Positions 1-8,143 of a stretch of DNA of 47,265 nucleotides are shown here, piece after piece. The first letter of the stretch is position 1; every line of letters starts with the position of its first letter. The notes beneath the pieces were generated by a model. It did no database searches and was not told the DNA's origin. It worked only from the letters and a program-made list of their open reading frames with translations. The position numbers were made by a program, and so were the translations under genes. The stretch comes from an uncultured Ruminococcus sp. (GTDB lineage Bacteria > Bacillota > Clostridia > Oscillospirales > Acutalibacteraceae): NCBI GenBank assembly GCA_902765625.1, contig CACXAO010000007.1, forward strand, positions 48,496 through 95,760. Reading direction: 5' to 3'.

Positions 1-127
1 AAAGCGGCACGACAGCTCCCCTTGTAGGGGAGCCTTTAAACGTCTGCCTAAAATTTGACAATCCATTATGAATTGAAACTGGTTTTTCGACAAGCCCAAG
101 CCTCCCTTAGTAAAGGAGCCTTTTTTT
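1..127. repeat. fragments of palindrome-ended MITE-like repeats
   Basis: Two short hairpins are visible. One around 13-36 has a CTCCCC / GGGGAG stem. The other, at 104-127, has a CTCCCTT / AAAGGAG stem followed by a T run. Both match the end hairpins of the longer elements at 4611-4813, 22276-22475 and 44461-44697. The first is cut by the window edge. No gene is visible here. The T run of the second hairpin supplies the stop codon of the neighbouring minus-strand gene. Confidence 0.55.
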
Positions 128-911
128 ACCTGAAACCTCTCGACCGCATGACCGAAACGATCGTCTGAACATTCGCATCCTCGTACTCGTTGAGGCTGCT
201 CTCGTCGAAATCGGAAGGCGAGATCGTGCCGTGGTACCAGCTTTTTGAGTTGAAGTACGCCTGAATCGACGGTGTGTCAAACTTTCTTCCGTGGCGCGCG
301 TAAATTTCGTTGAGCGCAAGCGTGAGCTTGTCCTTTGACATGAAGGTCAGCTCGAGCTTGCTGATGTAGCGCGAATCGGAGCCGCTGAGGATGTAGTCGC
401 CCGAGCTGCCCGAGGAGCTTTTGCCCGACGACGAGGACGACGATGACGAGGACGACTTGGATTTTGTTGTCGAAGGCGCGGTGGTGTCGGGCTGATCGGT
501 GCCCTTGGATATGATAACGGCGACCTTCTCGGAGTCCTTTATCATCGTGCCGGGTTCGGGGAACTGACTGATAACGTGGTCGGTTTCGACCTCCTCGCTG
601 TATTCGCGTCTGATCTCGAACCTCGTGCCGGCGTGATTGAGCGCGGCGTAGGCGTCGTTCGCGCTCATGCCCACAACGTCGGGAACCTCCCATTCGGGTT
701 CGGCGGTGGTAGGCTCGGCGGTGGTCACGGCAACGGTGGTGACCTCCTCGGTAGTCGGCGCGGTGGTCTCGGCGGTGCCGAATACGTGAATGCCCAGCGA
801 ATCGCCGAAAAGCGCCAGTCCGACGGCGCAGCTGAGCAGCAAAATAAACACGATTATCAGCACAAATAACGCGATCAACAGTTTTTTCGATTTGCCTTGG
901 TTGTTTTCCAT
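126..911 (-). CDS. membrane-anchored PASTA and YARHG domain protein
   Basis: A 261-residue protein with a short basic N-terminus and one membrane helix (about residues 10-36). A Thr-rich extracellular linker follows, then one PASTA domain (about 74-137, beginning EVPDVVGMS). A Ser-rich linker leads to a C-terminal YARHG domain (about 175-258) with the signature EIYARHGRKF and a later WYHG. PASTA domains bind peptidoglycan stem peptides or beta-lactams, so a wall-sensing or wall-binding role is inferred. No kinase domain is attached and none lies nearby. I chose ATG at 911 because GGAGG at 919-923 sits 7 nt upstream; the GTG at 917 is too close to that site. The stop codon lies on the edge of a repeat hairpin, so the extreme C-terminus may have been reshaped by the repeat. 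Confidence 0.85.
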   Translation of the reverse strand: MENNQGKSKKLLIALFVLIIVFILLLSCAVGLALFGDSLGIHVFGTAETTAPTTEEVTTVAVTTAEPTTAEPEWEVPDVVGMSANDAYAALNHAGTRFEIRREYSEEVETDHVISQFPEPGTMIKDSEKVAVIISKGTDQPDTTAPSTTKSKSSSSSSSSSSGKSSSGSSGDYILSGSDSRYISKLELTFMSKDKLTLALNEIYARHGRKFDTPSIQAYFNSKSWYHGTISPSDFDESSLNEYEDANVQTIVSVMRSRGFR

Positions 912-970
912 AGCCACGCCTCCACTTTTTATGGCATTATTGTACCTTTTTCCGCAGAAAATGTCAATAG

Positions 971-1238
971 GGTAGTTGGTAGTTGGTAGTTGGTAGTTGG
1001 TAGTTGGTAGTTGGTAGTTTTTAGTTGGTAGTTGGTAGTTTTTAGTTGGTAGTTGGTAGTTGGTAGTTGGTAGTTGGCAGTTGGTAGTTGGTAGTTGGTA
1101 GTTCGTAGCGACAGCCCTTGTGGCTGTCAGTAGTTGGTAGTTGGTAGTTGGTAGTTGGTAGTTGGTAGTTTTTAGTTGGTAGTTGGTAGTTGGCAGTTGG
1201 TAGTTGGTAGATTTTAGTTTGTAGTTGGTAGTTGGTAG
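971..1238 (+). repeat. heptanucleotide tandem array (TAGTTGG)n
   Basis: The 440-bp gap between two divergent genes is mostly a tandem array of TAGTTGG with occasional CAGTTGG and TTTAGTTGG variants. It is interrupted at about 1104-1128 by a small hairpin (GACAGCC / GGCTGTC). It contains no gene. The stop-free minus-strand frame across it is a by-product of the 7-nt period. Confidence 0.95.
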
Positions 1239-1296
1239 TGACGCCCCAAAATTCCTGCAAATTCTTGAAATTACCTATAGATAATTGTCGAATTAT

Positions 1297-1306
1297 GTGG
1301 TATAAT
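1297..1306 (+). promoter_or_regulatory. extended -10 promoter for the fakA-like operon
   Basis: TGG followed by a perfect TATAAT at 1301-1306 forms an extended -10 element about 45 nt upstream of the start codon at 1352. No good -35 hexamer lies at 17 nt, which is typical of extended -10 promoters. Confidence 0.6.
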
Positions 1307-1351
1307 GGTTTCGTTTGGAGAATTTCCGCAATAATTCAGCAAGGAGTTATT

Positions 1352-2998
1352 ATGAATACCAAGGCTATTAACGGAGTAATGTTCGCCGCGATGGTCAAAA
1401 ACGGCGCGGCTTCACTAAAAAATAAGGTCAAGGAGGTCAACGACCTCAACGTGTTCCCGATTCCCGACGGCGACACGGGCGACAATATGTTTCTGACGAT
1501 CGACGCAGGCGTAGTTGCGCTTGCGGCTGAAACTCCCTCGGTGGGCGAGGCTTCGCGTCTTGCCGCAAACGGAATGCTTCTCGGCGCGCGCGGCAACAGC
1601 GGCGTAATTCTCTCGCGTATCTTCGCAGGAATAGCGCGCGGTCTTGAGGGCGTCGACGAGGCTGACGTGCGCACCTTCCACAAGGCGATGGAGAGCGGCG
1701 TGAAGGAGAGCTACAGCGCGGTCTCCGTTCCCGTAGAGGGCACAATCCTCACCGTCTACCGCGACGCGGTGCGTTACGCCGGCACGCGCATCACGGACGG
1801 CACCACCATGGAAAACTACTTTGAAGATCTTCACTTCGAGCTTTGCCGCTCGCTTGAGCGCACCCCCGATCTGCTCGACGTGCTCAAGGAGGCAGGCGTT
1901 GTCGACAGCGGCGGCGCAGGCTTCATATATATCGCGGAGGGCATGGCTCGCGCGCTTTCGGGCGAGATGACCGAGCTTGCCGAGACCGCAGCCGCCAGAA
2001 AGAACGTTGACCTCAACGCCTTTACCGAGGACAGCGTGCTTGAGTTCGGCTACTGCACCGAGTTTCTTCTCCGTCTGCAGCGCGCAAAGGTCGATATCGA
2101 CAATTTCGACGTCGAGCCGCTTATCGAGTGGCTCAACAGCGTGGGCGATTCCGTTGTCTGCTTCAGAGAGGGCAGCGTGGTTAAGGTTCACGTCCACACC
2201 ATGAAGCCCGGCGACGTGTTCAACCACGTTCAGCAGTACGGCGAGTTCCTCACCGTCAAGGTCGAGAACATGACCCTGCAGCACAACGAGGCTCACGGCG
2301 GCGAGAGCTTTAAGTCGCGAATCGAAAAGCCCAGAAAGCCCTTCGGCATCGTCAGCGTTGCGGCAGGCAAGGGCATCAGGGAGACGTTCATGAACCTCGG
2401 CTGCGACGTTGTTGTCGACGGCGGTCAGAGCATGAACCCCTCGGCTGAGGATATGATTTCCGCCTTCGAGCAGATCAACGCCGACGTAATCTACGTTTTC
2501 CCGAACAACTCAAACATCATCCTCACCGCGAATCAGGCGGCTGAGATATACACAGGCTCCGACGTGCGCGTCGTTCCGAGCAAGACCATCGGCGAGGGCT
2601 ACGCGGCTATCTCGATGCTCGACACCGAGGCCGGCGACACCGACGCGGTCATCGAGTCGCTCAAGGAGATCATCGCAGGCGTTGTAACGGGCACCGTTTC
2701 GCGCGCTGTCCGCGATACCGAGATGGACGGCGTGAGCGTTAAAAAGGACGACTACATCGGCTTTGTGGGCGACACGATCTACATCGACTCTCCCGACAGA
2801 ACCGAGGCGGCTCTCGGACTTGCCGAGAAGATGAACGCCAAACGCTACGACATTATGCTCGTCTGCTGCGGCAGCGACGTTACCGCTCTCGAGAGCGAAA
2901 AGCTGCGCAGCGAGCTTTCTGCGGCATACCGCCGCACCGAGGTTGTTATGATAGACGGCGGCCAGCCGATTTATGACTATATTATTATATTGGAATAA
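1352..2998 (+). CDS. fakA: FakA-like fatty acid kinase (DAK2 / DegV-partner kinase)
   Basis: A 548-residue protein of the DAK2-domain kinase family (YloV / FakA). The N-terminal DhaL-like ATP-binding domain (about 1-200) carries the metal-binding motif PDGDTGDNM near residue 36 and the nucleotide-binding stretch GARGNSGVILS. A middle domain and a C-terminal FakB-docking domain follow. Family length is about 550. FakA phosphorylates a fatty acid held by a FakB (DegV) protein to give acyl-phosphate. Start ATG 1352 is preceded by AAGGAG at 1341-1346; an upstream in-frame extension lacks a ribosome site. The next two genes encode a DegV protein and an acyl-phosphate acyltransferase, which strongly supports a fatty-acid role. 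Substrate specificity cannot be read from the sequence. Confidence 0.9.
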   Translation: MNTKAINGVMFAAMVKNGAASLKNKVKEVNDLNVFPIPDGDTGDNMFLTIDAGVVALAAETPSVGEASRLAANGMLLGARGNSGVILSRIFAGIARGLEGVDEADVRTFHKAMESGVKESYSAVSVPVEGTILTVYRDAVRYAGTRITDGTTMENYFEDLHFELCRSLERTPDLLDVLKEAGVVDSGGAGFIYIAEGMARALSGEMTELAETAAARKNVDLNAFTEDSVLEFGYCTEFLLRLQRAKVDIDNFDVEPLIEWLNSVGDSVVCFREGSVVKVHVHTMKPGDVFNHVQQYGEFLTVKVENMTLQHNEAHGGESFKSRIEKPRKPFGIVSVAAGKGIRETFMNLGCDVVVDGGQSMNPSAEDMISAFEQINADVIYVFPNNSNIILTANQAAEIYTGSDVRVVPSKTIGEGYAAISMLDTEAGDTDAVIESLKEIIAGVVTGTVSRAVRDTEMDGVSVKKDDYIGFVGDTIYIDSPDRTEAALGLAEKMNAKRYDIMLVCCGSDVTALESEKLRSELSAAYRRTEVVMIDGGQPIYDYIIILE

Positions 2999-3011
2999 GG
3001 AGAGAATAAAA

Positions 3012-3899
3012 ATGAGAAAGATCAAAATCGTCACCGATTCCTGCTCAGACCTCAAAAAGTCGATCAGAGATAAGTACGACATCGACTATCTGCAGATGTT
3101 CACCGTCCGCGACGCAAAGGAAACTCCCGCCAGCCTTGACTGGGAGTACTACAGCCCCAAGGAGCTTTACGATACCATCCGCGGCGGCAACCGCGTCACC
3201 ACAACTCAGGTTCCCGCCGTCAACTTTGAGAAGGGCTTCAAGCAGTTCCTCGACGAGGGCTTCGATATTGTCTACATCGCCTGCTCATCAAAGCTCTCCG
3301 GCTCCGTCAATACCGGCAGAAAGGTTGCCGAGGAAATGCTCAGGGACTATCCCGACGCCAAAATCCGCTGCGTGGATTCTCTCAACGCCTGCGGCGGCGA
3401 GGGTCTTGTAGCCGTAAAGGCGGCTCTCCTGCGCGACGAGGGTCTTTCCGCTGACGAGATCGCCGACAAGCTCGACGAGGTCAGGAACAACGTCAACCAG
3501 TTCGTAACCGTTCATTCGCTCAACGCGCTCAAGGCAGCCGGCAGAGTAAAGGCTTCCTCCGCGTTCTTCGGAAACCTCCTCGGCGTTAAGCCCATCCTCG
3601 TTTCCGACAAGAACGGCGACAACATTGCCATAAAGAAGGTAAAAGGCCGCTACAACTCCCTTGAGGAGATCGTAAACCTCACCGCCAAGGCCATTATCCC
3701 CGAGGACAACGAGTTCATCTACGTCGTTCACGCCGACTGCGAGGACGAGGCTAAAGAGGTCGAGAAGCTCCTCCTCGAGAAGCTCCCCGGCGTTAAGGTC
3801 GAGATCGGCTACATCGGACCCATCATCGGCGCGTCCATCGGCGCTGACGCTATCGGTATTTTCAGCTGGGGCAAGAGCTGCGAGAGGTTCACGGCATGA
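3012..3899 (+). CDS. DegV family fatty-acid-binding protein (FakB-like)
   Basis: A 295-residue EDD-fold protein. Visible family motifs are IVTDSCSDL near the N-terminus, TTTQVP (the T-[ST]-Q-P-like lipid-pocket loop, here with V before P), CSSKLSGS (phosphate or carboxylate-contacting Ser loop) and ALKAAGRV. In the characterised system FakB binds a fatty acid and presents it to FakA for phosphorylation. Start ATG 3012 has AAGGAG just upstream, 13 nt after the kinase stop codon. Its position directly between the kinase and PlsY makes it the likely acyl carrier of this operon. Which fatty acid it prefers is unknown. Confidence 0.88.
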   Translation: MRKIKIVTDSCSDLKKSIRDKYDIDYLQMFTVRDAKETPASLDWEYYSPKELYDTIRGGNRVTTTQVPAVNFEKGFKQFLDEGFDIVYIACSSKLSGSVNTGRKVAEEMLRDYPDAKIRCVDSLNACGGEGLVAVKAALLRDEGLSADEIADKLDEVRNNVNQFVTVHSLNALKAAGRVKASSAFFGNLLGVKPILVSDKNGDNIAIKKVKGRYNSLEEIVNLTAKAIIPEDNEFIYVVHADCEDEAKEVEKLLLEKLPGVKVEIGYIGPIIGASIGADAIGIFSWGKSCERFTA

Positions 3900-4531
3900 T
3901 GATGACGGTCGTACTCGCTGTTTCGGCGGTAGTTTCGTACCTCATGGGCGGCCTCAACGGCGCGATAGTCGCCTCAAGGCTGTTCCATCACGAGGATATC
4001 CGCGAAAAGGGCAGCGGCAACCCCGGATTTACCAACTACAAGCGCGTTTACGGCAACGGTCTTGTTACATGGCTCGTGCTGATCTTCGACGTGGTAAAGA
4101 CGATGTTCGTCGTGTCAATCACCGCGTGGGTGATGTGGGCGTACTTTGACCGGTGGCAGTTCGGTGCGCAGTTCTCGGGACTTTGCGCGATGCTCGGCCA
4201 TTGCTTCCCCGTTTGGTATAAGTTCAGGGGCGGCAAGGCGTTCATGGCAGGCTTCGCGACGATCTGGTTCGTCGACTGGCGCATGACGCTCATGGCTATG
4301 GCGCTGTTCTTAGTCGTTCTCTTCACACTCAAATATATGTCGGTCGCCTCGTGCACCGCGTCGATCTTCTGCCCGATCATCCTGCCGTTCCTCGGCGTTG
4401 CCAATATCTGGGTCGAGATCCTCGCTATCGCAGGCGCCGCGCTGATTATCCTCCGTCACCACGAGAATTTCGCAAAGCTCCTCAGAGGTGAGGAAAGCAA
4501 GTTCTCGCTCAAGAGCAAGGCGAGAGGTTAA
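3896..4531 (+). CDS. plsY: PlsY-like acyl-phosphate:glycerol-3-phosphate acyltransferase
   Basis: A 211-residue polytopic membrane protein. It carries the PlsY loops: GSGNPGFTN (family GSGN-x-GATN), GHCFPVWYKF and RGGKA (family GGKG). PlsY transfers an acyl group from acyl-phosphate to glycerol-3-phosphate, the first step of phospholipid synthesis. The GATN and GGKG loops are slightly changed (GFTN, GGKA), so this is either a divergent PlsY or a paralogue. The start overlaps the stop of the DegV gene by 4 nt, implying translational coupling. With the two genes before it, it forms a complete route from exogenous fatty acid to lysophosphatidic acid. Confidence 0.85.
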   Translation: MMMTVVLAVSAVVSYLMGGLNGAIVASRLFHHEDIREKGSGNPGFTNYKRVYGNGLVTWLVLIFDVVKTMFVVSITAWVMWAYFDRWQFGAQFSGLCAMLGHCFPVWYKFRGGKAFMAGFATIWFVDWRMTLMAMALFLVVLFTLKYMSVASCTASIFCPIILPFLGVANIWVEILAIAGAALIILRHHENFAKLLRGEESKFSLKSKARG

Positions 4532-4557
4532 TAGTCGGCAGATTAATTACAATAACA

Positions 4558-4601
4558 AAGCTGTCGTTCAGGACTTCAAAGTCCCGGACGGCAGCTTTTT
4601 T
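4558..4601 (+). terminator. rho-independent terminator after plsY
   Basis: A long hairpin with arms AAGCTGTCGTTCAGGAC and GTCCCGGACGGCAGCTT around a TTCAAA loop, followed by a T run. It lies 26 nt after the plsY stop codon. Confidence 0.85.
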
Positions 4602-4610
4602 GCGCGGATT

Positions 4611-4813
4611 AAAAGCCTCCCTTAGTAAGGGAGGTGGCACGGCATTTATGCCGTGACGGAGGATTTACATGGCAGGCGTTTTCCAAACACAGAGAGCATA
4701 TCCCGATAAATCGCAGCGTCTGACTAACTCAAAAAAACCGGTTTGGCAGAAAGCGCGTTGCAGGTAAATCCTCAGTCAGCTTCGCTGACAGCTCCTTTAC
4801 AAAAGGAGCCTTT
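4611..4813 (+). mobile_element. MITE-like repeat element, about 200 bp, copy 1
   Basis: The left end carries a CTCCCTTAGTAAGGGAG palindrome, then GTGGCACGGC..GCCGTGACGGAGGATTTA. The right end carries TAAATCCTCAGTCAGC, a TCAGCTTCGCTGA hairpin and CTCCTTTACAAAAGGAG. The two ends are imperfect inverted repeats of each other. The whole element, including the internal stretch around GATAAATC and GGTTTGGC, is found again in reverse at 22276-22475. No open frame of note lies inside. The features fit a non-autonomous mobile repeat. Confidence 0.75.
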
Positions 4814-4832
4814 TTCGGAGCGAAGCGACCCA

Positions 4833-4880
4833 AAACTACCAACTACCAACTAACCAACTACCAACTAAAAACTACCAACT
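4833..4880 (-). repeat. short heptamer array (CCAACTA on plus strand)
   Basis: About six degenerate CCAACTA / TAGTTGG units, reading TAGTTGG on the minus strand. They follow a TTCGGAGCGAAGCGACC motif at about 4815-4831 that is also found beside the MITE copy at 22493-22509. Confidence 0.85.
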
Positions 4881-4919
4881 AAAAAAAACCAGAGGCTTGG
4901 CGAAATGCCAAACCTCTGA
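4881..4919 (-). terminator. rho-independent terminator of pckA
   Basis: Read on the minus strand, an 11-bp stem (CAGAGGTTTGG / CCAAGCCTCTG, one mismatch) is followed by eight T residues. It lies about 70 nt beyond the pckA stop codon. Confidence 0.8.
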
Positions 4920-4931
4920 CAAAGAGCAAAT

Positions 4932-4981
4932 TTAACTCTCAACTCTTAACTCTCAACTCTTAACTCTTAACTCTCAACTCT
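4932..4981 (+). repeat. second heptamer family (AACTCTC / AACTCTT)n
   Basis: Seven tandem units of 7 nt alternating AACTCTC and AACTCTT, placed between the pckA stop and its terminator. The same family recurs at 9320-9378, 22511-22550, 29159-29190 and 37487-37590. Confidence 0.85.
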
Positions 4982-4987
4982 GAAAAA

Positions 4988-6601
4988 TCAAAGCTTGGGG
5001 CCTGCCTCAACGAGAGCCTTGCCGGCTTCGTTGGTGGTGTACTTGTCGAAGTTCTTGATGAATCTTGCGGCAAGATCCTTAGCCTTCTCGTCCCACTCTG
5101 CGGGATTAGCGTAGGTATCTCTGGGGTCGAGGATGCCGGTGTCAACGCCGGGCAGCTCGGTGGGAACCTCAAAGCCGAAGTAGGGGATAGTCTTGGTGGG
5201 AGCGTTCTTGATGTCGCCGCCGAGGATAGCGTCGATGATGCCGCGTGTATCCTTGATGGTGATTCTCTTGCCGGTACCGTTCCAGCCGGTGTTTACGAGG
5301 TACGCCTTAGCGCCGCTCTTTTCCATTCTCTTGACGAGCTCCTCGGCGTACTTTGTGGGGTGCAGCTCGAGGAACGCCTGACCGAAGCAGGCGGAGAAGG
5401 TGGGAGTAGGCTCGGTGATACCGCGCTCTGTGCCTGCGAGCTTAGCTGTAAAGCCGGAGAGGAAGTAGTACTGAGTCTGCTCGGGAGTGAGGATGGATAC
5501 GGGAGGCAGAACGCCGAACGCGTCTGCGGAAAGGAAGATTACGTTCTCTGCGGCAGGACCCGAGGAAACGCCGTTTACGTTCTTTGCGATCTTCTCGATG
5601 TGCTCGATGGGGTAGGAAACGCGGGTGTTCTCGGTAACGCTCTTGTCGTCGAAGTCGATGGAGCCGTCCCCGCGAACGGTTACGTTCTCGAGCAGCGCGT
5701 CTCTCTTGATAGCGTTGTAGATGTCCGGCTCGCTCTCCTTGTCAAGGCCGATAACCTTAGCGTAGCAGCCGCCCTCGAAGTTGAACACGCCGTTGTCGTC
5801 CCAGCCGTGCTCGTCGTCGCCGATAAGCAGACGCTTGGGGTCGGTGGAGAGGGTGGTCTTGCCGGTGCCCGAAAGACCGAAGAAGATAGCGGTGTTCTTG
5901 CCTTCCATGTCGGTGTTCGCGGAGCAGTGCATTGAAGCGATGCCCTGGAGCGGCAGGAAGTAGTTCATCATCGAGAACATACCCTTCTTCATCTCGCCGC
6001 CGTACCATGTGTTGAGGATAACCTGCTCGCGGCTTGATACGTTGAAGAGAACGGCGGTTTCGGAGTGGAGACCCAGCTCCTTGTAGTTCTCGACCTTAGC
6101 CTTTGAAGCGTTGTAAACAACGAAGTTCGGCTCAAAGCTCTCAAGCTCCTCTGCGGTGGGCTTGATGAACATGTTCTCAACAAAGTGAGCCTGCCAAGCA
6201 ACCTCCATGATGAAGCGGACAGCCATGCGTGTGTCCTTGTTTGCGCCGCAGAAAGCGTCTACAACATAGAGCTTCTTGCCGCTGAGCTCGTCGAGAGCGA
6301 GCTTCTTGCAGGCTTCCCATGTGGACTCGGAAGCAGGGTGGTTGTCGTTGGGATATTCGGGAGTAGTCCACCAAACGGTGTCCTTGGACTTCTCGTCCAT
6401 AACGATGAACTTGTCTTTGGGCGAACGGCCGGTGTAAACGCCGGTCATTACGTTAACAGCGCCCAGCTCGGTCTCAACGCCGACGTCGAAGCCCTCGAGA
6501 GAGGGATCGGTCTCGTCCTTGAAGAGCTGTTCGCATGAGGGATTGTGAACGATTTCAGCGACACCTGTGATGCCGTACTTGGTTAAATCAATGTTTGCCA
6601 T
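4988..6601 (-). CDS. pckA: phosphoenolpyruvate carboxykinase (ATP)
   Basis: A 537-residue ATP-dependent PEP carboxykinase (family length about 535-540). Substrate-side residues lie in [10 protein letters not shown] (about 56-65). The kinase-1a loop GLSGTGKTT is at about 242-250, and GDDEHGW with the metal-binding Asp is at 261-267. The enzyme interconverts oxaloacetate and ATP with PEP, CO2 and ADP. In anaerobic gut fermenters it often runs in the carboxylating direction on the way to succinate; the direction here is inference. Start ATG 6601 has AAGGAG at 6610-6615, 8 nt upstream. It is a single-gene transcript with its own promoter and terminator. Confidence 0.97.
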   Translation of the reverse strand: MANIDLTKYGITGVAEIVHNPSCEQLFKDETDPSLEGFDVGVETELGAVNVMTGVYTGRSPKDKFIVMDEKSKDTVWWTTPEYPNDNHPASESTWEACKKLALDELSGKKLYVVDAFCGANKDTRMAVRFIMEVAWQAHFVENMFIKPTAEELESFEPNFVVYNASKAKVENYKELGLHSETAVLFNVSSREQVILNTWYGGEMKKGMFSMMNYFLPLQGIASMHCSANTDMEGKNTAIFFGLSGTGKTTLSTDPKRLLIGDDEHGWDDNGVFNFEGGCYAKVIGLDKESEPDIYNAIKRDALLENVTVRGDGSIDFDDKSVTENTRVSYPIEHIEKIAKNVNGVSSGPAAENVIFLSADAFGVLPPVSILTPEQTQYYFLSGFTAKLAGTERGITEPTPTFSACFGQAFLELHPTKYAEELVKRMEKSGAKAYLVNTGWNGTGKRITIKDTRGIIDAILGGDIKNAPTKTIPYFGFEVPTELPGVDTGILDPRDTYANPAEWDEKAKDLAARFIKNFDKYTTNEAGKALVEAGPKL

Positions 6602-6636
6602 AGTGCATACTCCTTCTAATATAAGATTACAGATAC

Positions 6637-6666
6637 ATGATACCATAGCAAAGCGGCGGTTGTCAA
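6637..6666 (-). promoter_or_regulatory. sigma-A promoter of pckA
   Basis: On the minus strand a perfect TTGACA (6661-6666) and TATCAT (6637-6642) are separated by 18 nt, with TGG just before the -10 box (extended -10). Confidence 0.75.
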
Positions 6667-6828
6667 TATTGGCGCACGTACAAATAAACCGCATAAAATG
6701 CAGTTTTTTCAGCCAAAAATTTCAAAAAGGACGGTTTTGGAGGTGAGTTTGCGGCAAAAATGAATTATCGCGGCTCAAATTCCGCAAAAATCACCGCGAA
6801 AAGCACATTGTCAAAAATCAGACAATAT

Positions 6829-6857
6829 TTGACGAATGCCGGGATACGTGTTATACT
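6829..6857 (+). promoter_or_regulatory. sigma-A promoter of the lipoprotein gene
   Basis: TTGACG (6829-6834) and TATACT (6852-6857) with 17-nt spacing, 30 nt upstream of the start codon. Confidence 0.75.
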
Positions 6858-6886
6858 GATTGTAAATTACCGAAAGGGTGAGAAAT

Positions 6887-7261
6887 ATGCGTAAAATTAT
6901 CGCGTGTTTTTTGATTTGCGCCGCCGTGATACTTTGTTTTGCAGGCTGCGGCTCGGGCGATAACTCGAAGATAGTCGGCAAATGGGAGGCGACGAAGGTA
7001 AAGCTCAACGGCGAGATGATAAACTTTTCAGAGCTTGAAACGGAGAACAAGGAGTTCAGCTTTGAGTTCCGCGAGGACGGCAGCTGTCGCGCGGTGCTCG
7101 GAGGAATCGAGAACAACGGCAGCTACACCTTCAACCACACCTCGGTCGACATCGTCTACGGCGGCAAGGAGGAAAAGCTGCGTTACGACAGCGGCGTTCT
7201 GACGCTGACCTTTTATTACAACAACGAAACGACGTCATATATGTTCACGAAGGTTGAATAA
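6887..7261 (+). CDS. small lipocalin-like lipoprotein
   Basis: A 124-residue secreted lipoprotein. A lipoprotein signal peptide ends in the lipobox FAGC at about residues 18-21, followed by GSG. The mature part begins IVGKWEATKV and has alternating beta-strand patterns ending TTSYMFTKVE. This is the look of the lipocalin-like / copper-resistance-like small barrel domains common in clostridial lipoproteins. The ligand is unknown. ATG 6887 is chosen over the in-frame GTG at 6878 because the purine-rich AAAGGG lies about 8 nt before the ATG. It has its own promoter. Confidence 0.75.
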   Translation: MRKIIACFLICAAVILCFAGCGSGDNSKIVGKWEATKVKLNGEMINFSELETENKEFSFEFREDGSCRAVLGGIENNGSYTFNHTSVDIVYGGKEEKLRYDSGVLTLTFYYNNETTSYMFTKVE

Positions 7262-7305
7262 AAACTGAATTTCTGCCCACAATAACCTCACAGGAGGTAA
7301 TTGAC

Positions 7306-7479
7306 ATGACAGAAAAAGAACTTTTGTATGTACAGGACGCGCTCGGCCACGAGCAGTATTTCAAGACCCAGTGCCGCGACACCGCCTCAAGGATTCAGGA
7401 CGGCGAGCTGAAGCGGTTTGCGCAGCAGCTTGAGCAGAAGCACAGCGAGATATTCCGGAGCTTTCTGGGATTACTTTAA
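7306..7479 (+). CDS. small CotF-related protein
   Basis: A 57-residue protein beginning MTEKELLYVQDALGHEQ and ending FRSFLGLL, predicted mostly helical. AGGAGG at 7292-7297 lies 8 nt before the ATG. It precedes a CotF-domain gene by 12 nt. Small helical proteins of this kind are commonly paired with coat F proteins in clostridia, so it is probably an accessory coat protein. That assignment rests largely on context. Confidence 0.65.
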   Translation: MTEKELLYVQDALGHEQYFKTQCRDTASRIQDGELKRFAQQLEQKHSEIFRSFLGLL

Positions 7480-7491
7480 GGAGGTCTTGAG

Positions 7492-7746
7492 ATGAACGAC
7501 AGAGATTTGATGGAAAACATGCTCATGCTCGAAAAGGGCGCGTGCGATCTGTTCATGCACGGAACGATCGAGTCGTCGAGCACAGACGTGCACCAGACGT
7601 TCAACACCTCGCTCAACGCGTCGCTGCGGCTGCAGGACGAGATCTACTCCAAAATGCAGGCAAAGGGCTGGTACCCTACCGAACAGGTACAGCAGTGCAA
7701 AATCAACGAGGTAAAGCAAAAATTCACACAATCGGCACAGGCATAA
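7492..7746 (+). CDS. CotF-like spore coat domain protein
   Basis: An 84-residue helical protein starting MNDRDLMENMLMLEKGACDL. Its C-terminal pattern LQDEIYSKMQAKGWYP is characteristic of the coat F family. Family members form a helical bundle and are found in the spore coat of bacilli and clostridia. AAGGAGG at 7478-7484 lies 7 nt before the ATG. The small gene upstream is almost certainly co-transcribed. It suggests a sporulating ancestry or capacity, although coat F homologues also persist in lineages not known to sporulate. Confidence 0.7.
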   Translation: MNDRDLMENMLMLEKGACDLFMHGTIESSSTDVHQTFNTSLNASLRLQDEIYSKMQAKGWYPTEQVQQCKINEVKQKFTQSAQA

Positions 7747-7747
7747 A

Positions 7748-7792
7748 AACCAAAGCGGACGTAAGGGATTCCCTTACGCCCGTTTTTGGTTT
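7748..7792 (+). terminator. long hairpin terminator, copy 1
   Basis: Nested arms AACCAAA / TTTGGTT, CGGAC / GCCCG and GTAAGGG / CCCTTAC, with a T run inside the 3' arm. It begins 2 nt after the CotF stop codon. An identical 45-nt copy is at 8851-8895. Confidence 0.75.
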
Positions 7793-8104
7793 TAGTTGGT
7801 AGTTGGTAGTTGGGTAGTTGGGTAGTTGGCAGTTGGTAGTTGGCAGTTGGTAGGTGGTTGTTGGCAGTTGGCAGTTGGGTAGTTGGTAGTTGGCAGTTGG
7901 CAGTTGGTAGTTGGGTAGTTGGTAGTTGGCAGTTGGTAGTTGGCAGTTGGTAGTTGGTAGTTGGTAGTTGGCAGTTGGTAGTTGGGTAGTTGGTAGTTGG
8001 GTAGTTGGTAGTTGGTAGTTGGTTGTTGGCAGTTGGCAGTTGGGTAATTGCAATTTGGCAGTTGGTAGTTGGGTAGTTGGCAGTTGGCTGTCAGCAGTTG
8101 GCAG
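7793..8104 (+). repeat. heptanucleotide array, about 310 bp
   Basis: Units TAGTTGG and CAGTTGG, with extra G making 8-nt units in places. It ends in GCAGTGAATTATAAATCGGG at 8101-8120, a near copy of the junction at 9284-9300. The gap between CotF and the toxin gene holds nothing else apart from the promoter. Confidence 0.95.
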
Positions 8105-8143
8105 TGAATTATAAATCGGGTGCGGACAGCGCGCAAAAAACCG

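Noticed and set aside
971-1238. CRISPR array
   Set aside because: The repeats are 7-8 nt with no unique spacers and no cas genes.
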